This document shows positions 57,193 through 64,000 of a DNA stretch of 64,000 bases, in pieces. The number at the start of each line of letters is the position of its first letter. Position 1 is the first letter of the stretch. Source of the DNA: Dillenia suffruticosa (lineage: Eukaryota > Streptophyta > Magnoliopsida > Dilleniales > Dilleniaceae); contig JAVTVX010000004.1 in the NCBI GenBank assembly GCA_033439265.1, positions 11,731,701 to 11,795,700 on the forward strand, given 5' to 3'. Under the pieces are notes generated by a model. That model was not told the DNA's origin and ran no database searches. It saw only the letters and a program-made list of their open reading frames with translations. The position numbers were made by a program, and so were the translations under genes.

Positions 57193-58062
57193 ACCATGTA
57201 AAGAACAAGGACATACCTTTCACTCGCCACACTCGCGTGTGAAATGCCCAAGCTTGCCACAAACATAGTATTGGACTTTGCTCTTATCGAGCTCCTTCTT
57301 CTTGCGCTTCTGTCCTTTGTCATCGGTCTTGGCAGGTTACTTCTTCTTGCCTTGGCCCTTGGCCTTCTTCTCATGCTTGCGCCACTTGCGCTTTAAACCC
57401 CGGGAGCCCTTACTCGACTCCGCAAAATTAGCATGAGCAGAAGAAGACCTAGCCACCTCCTGACGCTCCTCCTCGAGCTCATAGTGCCTACTAACGTCCA
57501 TGAAAGTATGAATACTCTCAGTGTGGGTGAGATAGGTTTTAACCACATCCCAGGAGTCAGGCAAGGACTGGATCACACCCAGTACCTGAAGCTCATTAGA
57601 CATCGGCTCCCCCATATTCTTTAGAGAGGCGATCATACTCGACATGTGCATTAAATGCTGTTTCATTGTATGATCGTGCCTCTTCTTATAAGTAATGAAC
57701 TTATAGGTCAGCATCCTCACCTTAGGAGCTGAAGGGGCGCCATATTACTCTCTTAGAGCATGCCAGATCGACTGTGCAGTAGGATACTGCTCGTAAATCG
57801 GAATCAGCTCATCGTGCATGCAGCTAAGAAGGATCACCCTCGCTTGGCTATCCTTCTTTTTCCAAGCACGATACACCTCCTGATCCCGTCGTGCTTGTGC
57901 CGTAGAACCCTCCCCGGGGTCCACCATCTCGTTCTTAAGAACTTCCCCGAGTTCTTGTTCCTCGAAGACAAACTGAACCTTTCGGTGCTAAATATCATAA
58001 TTATCACTGTTCAGTTTATCTCTCTTAACGAGATTTAGAACGATAGTTTTCGTAGCAACCAT
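57193..58062 (-). pseudogene. D1 gag
   Basis: The ATG at 58,062 starts VATKTIVLNLVKRDKLNSDN, a typical Tork gag N-terminus. An early TAG near 57,988 stands where related gags have Trp (YDxW...). The frame resumes with VQFVFEEQE, RRDQEVYRAWKKKDSQARVI near 57,890 and QSIWHALRE, then a TAA at 57,745-57,747, then YKKRHDHTMKQHLMHMSSMI and LPDSWDVVKTYLTHTESIHT near 57,560. A Lys-rich tail ends at 57,337. The zinc knuckle near 57,250 reads YYVCGKLGHFTREC, with the first Cys replaced by Tyr. Confidence 0.85.
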
Positions 58063-58729
58063 GTCTCTGTCACACAGAAAAAGAGACGTCAGTGACTAAT
58101 AATGCTTATTTTCATAATTTCGTACACCCTACGAATTAACAATCCAAAATGAATCGAGTATTGATCCCAAAGTGAGCATATGAGTCAACGGACACCATAC
58201 ACCACAACCCGAGATCTCATCTCTTTATCTGGACTTTAATTCGGCACACAAAATCCCACAAATAGTCACAAATTTGCTCATAAGACCCAAAAAAAATTGA
58301 AAAAAAATCAATTTTGGATGACCTGACTCGTCGCCGGGGTCCCCACGCGCCGTCGCGCACCGACGGCGCGTCTGCAAGCCCTGCCACGCGCCTCCACCCG
58401 CCGGCAGGAGCCTGGAACACGCGCCAGACGCGTGGTGCTCTCTTCACGCGCTGCCACGCGCCTGGCGCAGCTCGGCTCACGCGGCGCGCGTGTCTCACGC
58501 GCCTCCACACTCCTACGCCGGCTCGGCTCACACGCGCCCAATCGTGGCGCGTTCTAACGCGCCCTCACACGAGGAACCGAATCAGCGGGTTGGTCAACGG
58601 GTTAGGTGACCCGACTGGGGGTTAACGGGTCGGGTCAGTCGGGTAAGACCTGACACGTGTCGGGTTGTGGGTCGAATCTTGACTCGCCCCGACCCGCACC
58701 TCCCGGTTCCATGCCGGCTCACACGCCTT
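58063..58729 (-). other. D1 untranslated leader, gag-proximal part, GC-rich
   Basis: Noncoding leader sequence, collinear with D2 leader 45,426-45,860. From 58,315 to 58,725 it becomes extremely GC- and CpG-rich (CACGCGCC-type words). Open frames on both strands in this patch are composition artefacts. Confidence 0.6.
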
Positions 58730-60905
58730 TGTCACGCCCCGAACCGGGATCGTGAACAGCCGCCCGTTGTCCCTAGATGCCGGCTGTATTTTTATAGAAA
58801 ATCGGGCAGAATCTCCCCATAAATCGGAGGTTTCCCGAGTACAATTTCACCTGTATATCATATTCATCCTAAAAAAATAAGTAAATAGCCATCCCGGCCA
58901 CTCCAAAATCAACAAATACCACAGCCAACATCCAGAACAACGCAAGGTTATAAGTTTCTAGCAGTCCTAGCAACAGACCTCTACTGTCATGGTCAACTAG
59001 AGCATGAGCAGCCGCCACACCGAGCGGATTTAAATTCTACGCATATATAAAATAAATTCCCAAGTTATTTTTAAATATTTACAAATGCCTCAATGCAATG
59101 AAATAATCAACACGAAAGTTTCACGAATAAAAGTTCAAAATTTATACAGTCATCCCAAAATTTTAGATAAATGGAATGGTCAAACTAAAATCTCCAATAC
59201 ATAACAATATCACCAATCATCGTAGCGGAAGATATGGAAAATATCCATACCCAAGCCCAGTGATATCTCCTCGGTCCAACACTAATCCTGTGGGAAAGAA
59301 AGTGAGGGGTGAGTACCTATGGGAGGATACTCAGTAAGTGAGGGGATTGACATCATACTATCCATATCTAGGGTGAACTTGGAGTGTCAAAGTATAAGAT
59401 AAGAAAATATCCACAGTGTGCAAACCGATCATGTTATTTCAAAATCATATATAATACGCACACATCAGAAAGCAAGATATGCATCCAATATTCACATCAA
59501 TGTCATGAAGAACCGGCCAATGAAATATTCCCGGCAATGGTCTACCTCGACCAAGGACGGCGCATTGGGGGTTTTTCCAAATGCAAGTATTAAAGAATGG
59601 CTCTCTGCCCCAATGTTGGCCACAGACTACCCCAACTAGTCTGTAAATAATAATAATGTACATATAACTAGTCGACCGTGTATGGTGCCCTCGCCTGGTG
59701 CTAGACGGAGCCGTACTCAACGTCCTCTCCGATGAGGGTCAACCTGGGGCACCCATACACACGACGATCTGGCGGATACCTCCGGCCGAAGCGTATCCGG
59801 GCACAAGGGGTGCCTCTACCAGATGTCCTTCGTAGCTACGGATCACAATATCATATCGGCCGGGCACGTAGCCCCATGCATCCCATCACCAGTCGGCCAG
59901 GCATATAGCCCCATGCATAATATCATAACGTCGGCCGGGGATACAGCCCATTACAGAATATCATAAAGTCGGCCGGGCATACAGTCCAAAACATAATATC
60001 ATAAAGTCGGTCGGGCATACAACCCAAATGTATAAGTAAATCCATTTAAAACCATGTGCCAATGCAGTAGAAGCATTAAAACATATCAATATGTCGAAAA
60101 TGTGGCACAATATACGTTTATCAAAACTCATGGATGCATATCAATAAAGTCAGCAGTTAAGACACTCTAAAGATCACAAAACATTTCATCAAATATTGGA
60201 AAGTCATAACAATCATACATTTTGCAGAAACATGTCATTTAAAAGATATTTTTGAAACATGGTTTTCAATCAATAGCGAATGTCAAAGTTCCACTCACAG
60301 TTCTAGGGAGGGTGGTCACTCCCTATTTTCAAAACCAATCAAATCTGATCTGCTTCCTCAAGTCTCCAAAAAGATCAACCTAATCAGATCATCAAAATTG
60401 AATATCATTTTCTCAAGCATCTTTAGGCTTTATCCGAAAGATATGAAATGTACAATATCTTCCACTTTACTGCTCATTTCAATCCAACCCTACAACCCAG
60501 ATACTTTTATGCATATTCCAAAGTTTAACTCTAAAGAAACTATTCGAATTCACTCGACATGATTTTGTGATTCTATAATACGCTTCTTTCGTATCAGATC
60601 ATTTAATTCGTGTCACATTCTATACTTAACTTTCAAAGTCACAATAATCATCTCATAATTTGTATTCTATTCACATTCCACTTACACTCTAAACATATAC
60701 AGAACATTTCATCTCAGATTCAATCCTAGATTCATCCAAAGTATCAGTTAGAGCCGAAATCTCATCACCTAGGGTTTTCTCGAAGCGCCGAGTCTCGTCC
60801 GAAAGTCGCTTCGGTCACTCCAAAGTCTGTAGGGTTTCCTATCAAAACAAGGTTTATTTGTTAAATCTAAACACATAGATCCGAAACAAAACCCTAAGTC
60901 ATTTA
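58730..60905 (-). repeat. Chromovirus LTR nested in the D1 leader
   Basis: It starts TGTCACGCCCCGAACCGGGA, the reverse complement of a Tekay/Del-type LTR end, and parallels the LTR at 25,522 for about 1.4 kb, including GTGAGGGGATTGACATC near 59,338. A block of about 39 bp with TCGGCCGGGCATACAGCCC is repeated about five times at 59,855-60,025. The right edge is not fixed: no duplicate of the left-hand GCCTT was found, and sequence beyond 60,905 turns GC-rich like the D1 leader. No gypsy coding sequence is present, so it is probably a solo LTR. Confidence 0.65.
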
Positions 60906-61823
60906 CCTGCGTGGAGATTCGTGGGCTGTGACGGGCTCGTTGGCCGTCACGAGCCGTCGCGGGCTCATGGGCCACGGGCCAGACTGGGCTCGTGGGCTAC
61001 AGCTAGCGGGCTCGTTGGTCTGCGGGCCAGCGGGCTGGCAGGCCGATGGGCAGGTGGGCCTGCGGGCTGACAGTGGCTCGCGGGCTGGTGCTCGCCCGTG
61101 TGCTGGCACGCGCCCGTGCGCTGAGCTAGCTCGTGCGCGCTCGCGCGCTGCTGCGTGCCCCTGCGCGCTCGCGTGCTCTGCTCGCGCGCCTGCTCGCGCG
61201 CTCTTGCGCTCGCGCTCCTGCGCTCCTGCGCTCGCGCTGTGCGCTGGGGGATCGCGCTGCAGAAGGCACTGCAGTCGTGCGCTATGGCGGAAGAAGATGC
61301 TCGCGGAGGCTTGTGGCGGTGTGCGGCGAGGCGGAGAGAGAGCGATCGTGGGAGCCCCACGCACCCGCTGTTCGCGCTTCTGCGCGCGTGTGGTGCATGC
61401 GCCCGCGGGTCTGGAGCTCATCTTCCTTACCCGACGGGTCTGCAACTGGGTTTTTCGACCCAGTTCTCCGAAAACCCAATTTTCGGTATAAATAACATGC
61501 AATATATATGTCAAAATGTAGATCTAGCAGAGACAAATATAGATCTACCATTTTCATGCTCTGATTTGACCTAAAACTCACCAAATATGGGGTTGAAGGG
61601 TTCGGTCACTATTCACGGCCGAATGCTTCAACCGGAATTTTCTTAGCCCTATCTTGCTCAGAAAATTACGAAAAAATTATTTTCGTATTCTACGTGAGTT
61701 GGGTAACACAATGGTATAATCGGATTCACGAAATTCATCCGTGATCCGAACCCCAAATTTTATACCCTATATTTTTATACCCAAATTAAATTCATAAAAA
61801 TTATTTAGAGCTATATCTAACAC
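60906..61823 (-). other. D1 leader, PBS-proximal part, GC-rich low complexity
   Basis: 60,910-61,130 is built from GGGCTCGTGGGC / CGGGCTGGC-type words, and 61,130-61,260 from GCGCTCGCGCTCCTGCGC-type words. From about 61,370 (TGGTGCATGCGCCCG) to 61,500 it matches D2 45,910-46,020. Large open frames exist on both strands (up to 203 codons) but have Arg/Ala/Ser-rich artefact composition. The rest to the primer-binding site is AT-rich and parallels D2. Confidence 0.55.
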
Positions 61824-61835
61824 GCTCTGATACCA
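61824..61835 (-). other. Primer-binding site of D1 (initiator Met tRNA)
   Basis: On the minus strand TGGTATCAGAGC, one base after the 5' LTR, is a perfect match to the copia consensus complementary to initiator Met tRNA. Confidence 0.9.
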
Positions 61836-61836
61836 A

Positions 61837-62281
61837 TGTTAGATTATGGTGACTCAATCACGTAACGGAAGCAATAATTAACATTTTTCAGAATCATAAA
61901 AGATCAAGTTTATGGTATAACTTAATCGGTGATTCGAATAATTTCAGAAACCGCAAATTTTGAACTGGAGCAACTCGCAGTCGGGATGATAGTTACGTAA
62001 GACGAACTATTAACACGATACCACAACGTTCCAACCCTTAACCCGGTGATTTTTGCGTTGATCGGAATTGACCTCTCGTGATGTTGATCTCTTTTAATGT
62101 TCATAACCATTAAAAAAATAAAATCATGTTCTCCTTTTTTTTTTTGAATCATAACACCCGTAGGAGTTATTTTGGAGAGTGAGGAGAGTGAAATTAGGGG
62201 AGAGTGGGGTAATTGGTAACTACCCATTACCCCCTTTATTTTTAAATTTCATAACTTGCCCCACGTGGGCATTAATTAATA
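61837..62281 (-). repeat. 5' LTR of D1
   Basis: A 445-bp direct repeat of 52,500-52,915. On the minus strand it starts TATTAATTAATGCCC and ends CCATAATCTAACA. The start is set by the TGTTA duplication and by the purine tract junction in the other LTR, and gives unusual TA...CA ends. Confidence 0.8.
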
Positions 62282-62286
62282 TGTTA
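62282..62286. other. Target-site duplication of element D1, right copy
   Basis: TGTTA directly after the D1 LTR, identical to 52,495-52,499. Confidence 0.6.
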
Positions 62287-63441
62287 TATATGCTTCTCTT
62301 GTCTGCAACTACTTCAAGGTTAGACTGTTTTCATTAAAAAAAAAAAAAAAAAGGACCTCAAGGAAAAATCTTGTTGATTTTCCCTTTTTGGACAAACTAT
62401 TTTATTTGGAAAAGTATACGATTTGGATGTTCCTAAATAGTAGTATGTTTGTAGGAGTGTCGGCACCATAGAACTTGTGTTTGGATGATGACTTTCATCG
62501 TACTACTCGTGATGGAGTTGGAGTGTGTCAAAACTTTCGCCGATTATATGCCTCTCTGCTTCATTCTTATGCTGATTGGAAATGAAAAGGATGGAAACAT
62601 AAAAGGAAAGAGATTTAGTTCTTGGTCTGAGAATCTTTTGCCGAATTTGATGTCTACAATGTTAAGAATTTTTTGTCATTATAGATTTATAGTTGGTTTT
62701 TTGGATGGAATTTAGATATAATATTGAATTTTAGATCAATTTCTTAGTATTTCACTTTTGGTGTCTAAGTGCCCACGTAAGGCAGAGGTAAGAGCTACAA
62801 TATTCTCCATTATAATCCCTATGGTAGTTAATCACTTTTATTAAAGATGCAAATATAATTGAGAGAGAGGAATACACACAACATTGAGGTACACGGCCTT
62901 TGACTTGGAAATCAATCACGTTTGATATAATTTGGTCAAAATAAACTATTTTTATTATTAAAATATTTTCATTGAAATAATTAAATTTTTGTTAAAATTT
63001 ATATTGTAAAAATCTATATAAATTTGATTATAAAATTATAGATATCTCCTCCATCTAATTCAATAGAAAATACTATACAGTAGTGAACACCCCAATAACA
63101 ACTAAATAAATCAAAATTACTATCAAAATTCAAAATTGATGTCAAAAAAAATATCTAATGCATCAACTATCAAATTATACCTATTTATACCAAAGGTTTA
63201 TATGTTTTAGGGCTAGCTTATACACAAGCAAGCAATTAAAGTAAAGAGTGCATGCACAAAACATTGCTAATCACAAAAATTAATTATTTTCAAAATCAAA
63301 TAGTTTGTGTATAGTACAAGGAAAAAAAAGATAAAAGAAAAATGTCAAAAATTATCGGGCTAAATGATTGATAAGTAATTTTTTTTTATTATTTGTGCTT
63401 CATAATAATACTATGTAATAGGTGTTTTCTCATATTATAAA
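62287..63441. other. AT-rich DNA without a supported gene
   Basis: A run of about 18 A lies at 62,335-62,352. A 76-codon open frame at 62,485-62,715 has no recognised motif, splice signals or homologue in the window. Nothing else is identified. Confidence 0.4.
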
Positions 63442-64000
63442 TGTCACCTCGTTGAGTACGCGACAACCGCCGCGTTACCCTAAACGTCCACAAGTCTCGA
63501 TTAAACTTTCTCTATAAAAATGGAGTTTGGAGGGGTGAGTATATAATATATCCTGTGAGTGAGATACAAATTATACAAAAATAAAATTTGTGTGGTAAAC
63601 AATTTCAAAGCATTGTTTCCAAAATTATCATAATTCATAATGATCATAATTAATCTCATATGCATTCATATATTTCACATTTTCAAACATTGGGTGATCA
63701 AATCACTTTTCCCAACAAAGGTCTACCGCGATCTAGGATGGAATCGTCAAGCGTTTTAATAATTTTCACGTTTTAAAAATACCCCCTTCCTTTGGCATTG
63801 TCTGTGGGCCTTGTTGGAGGTGCATCCAACAATCCTACGCCCGTAAGCATTATATCATATCTGGCCATGAATGTACCGCACGTACTCGACTACATCCCAT
63901 GGTATACTAGCCCTACTACGTCACCCCGTCGGACCACTCCGTAGCAGGAAATAACTAGTCATTTAATAAAGATTCAGCCTCTCATCCCAAACCAAATCAT
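63442..64000 (-). repeat. Chromovirus-type LTR, cut by the window end
   Basis: The edge TGTCACCTCGTTGAGTACGC, followed by GACAACCGCCGCGTTACCCT, parallels TGTCACGCCCCGAACCGGGA and GAACAGCCGCCCGTTGTCCC at 58,730. Downstream GGGGTGAGTATATAATATAT and CCTGTGAGTGAG parallel the GGGGTGAGTACC...CTCAGTAAGTGAG block at 59,308. It is a third, more diverged member of the same LTR type. Confidence 0.6.

Larger units (their letters stand above)
52500..62281 (-). mobile_element. Tork-like Ty1/copia element D1, near full length, inactivated
   Basis: A minus-strand copia of 9.8 kb with two LTRs (416 and 445 bp), purine tract, primer-binding site, gag and pol relics, and TGTTA duplicated on both sides. Its leader is interrupted by a chromovirus LTR. 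LTRs look only a few percent different by eye, so it is younger than elements A, B and D2. Motifs such as SFDMKDMGEAEFILGVKI and RDRSRKMLALSQETYI suggest the Tork lineage. The coding region has several stops and at least two frameshifts. Confidence 0.85.

Noticed and set aside
60903-61574. Long overlapping open frames on both strands (up to 203 codons), Arg/Ala/Ser-rich
   Set aside because: They lie in GC-rich low-complexity leader of D1, exist in almost every frame, and have no counterpart in D2. They reflect base composition.
62485-62715. 76-codon hydrophobic open frame
   Set aside because: No motif, promoter or splice evidence; length is within chance expectation.
1-64000. tRNA or rRNA genes, telomeric or centromeric satellite
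   Set aside because: No cloverleaf-forming tRNA, rRNA-like block or short satellite monomer was seen; the only tRNA-like signal is the SINE-type A/B box pair near 49.9 kb.

Overview
This window is plant nuclear DNA, almost certainly from a flowering plant with a repeat-rich genome. It is AT-rich and dominated by decayed LTR retrotransposons nested in one another: Ty1/copia of at least three lineages, Ty3/gypsy of the Athila and chromovirus types. It also holds CACTA-type non-autonomous DNA elements, MITEs and a likely tRNA-derived SINE. No bacterial-style gene arrangement is present, and no intact cellular gene is visible. The only host-gene signals lie in a low-copy island at about 46.9-52.5 kb: one 81-bp exon matching the C-terminal part of a P1B copper ATPase (PAA1/HMA6-like), and a two-exon relic of an unrecognised gene.

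Layout, left to right. 1-1195: reverse-oriented part of a long repeat (R) whose other copy is at about 30.9-33.1 kb. 1196-8629: an Athila-like gypsy element on the minus strand. 8630-11192: a truncated copia (C) on the plus strand. 11193-25521: a Sirevirus-like copia (A) on the minus strand with its 3' LTR, a TCGAC-motif-rich 3' region, a relic third ORF, a CACTA-type insertion and a striking tandem array of its RT-RNase H segment. 25522-29968: a Tekay/Del-like chromovirus on the minus strand inserted in A. 29969-42229: a second Sirevirus-like copia (B) on the plus strand with both LTRs (664 and 667 bp), primer-binding site, gag-pol relics, the same third ORF and its own TCGAC-rich region; it carries repeat R in its gag. 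42230-43205: a fragment (A2) related to A, carrying a MITE. 43206-46849: a decayed Tork-like copia (D2), minus strand. 46850-52494: the low-copy island. 52500-62281: a fuller member of the D2 family (D1), minus strand, flanked by a 5-bp target-site duplication and interrupted by a chromovirus LTR. 62287-63441: AT-rich DNA with no supported gene. 63442-64000: the start of a third chromovirus LTR.

The most unusual structure is at 15.7-23.7 kb. Element A contains five near-complete tandem copies (1342-1365 bp each) plus one broken copy of a segment that runs from the middle of reverse transcriptase, through RNase H, into the 3' noncoding region. Element B independently shows a 390-bp, frame-preserving tandem duplication inside its reverse transcriptase. 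A and B also share a third ORF after RNase H, and dense clusters of a short palindromic core (TCGA/TCGAC) with a different flank in each element.

All retroelement genes here carry stop codons or frameshifts, so none looks autonomous. Lineage names are judged from conserved protein motifs read by eye; element edges are exact only where terminal repeats or duplications are described.
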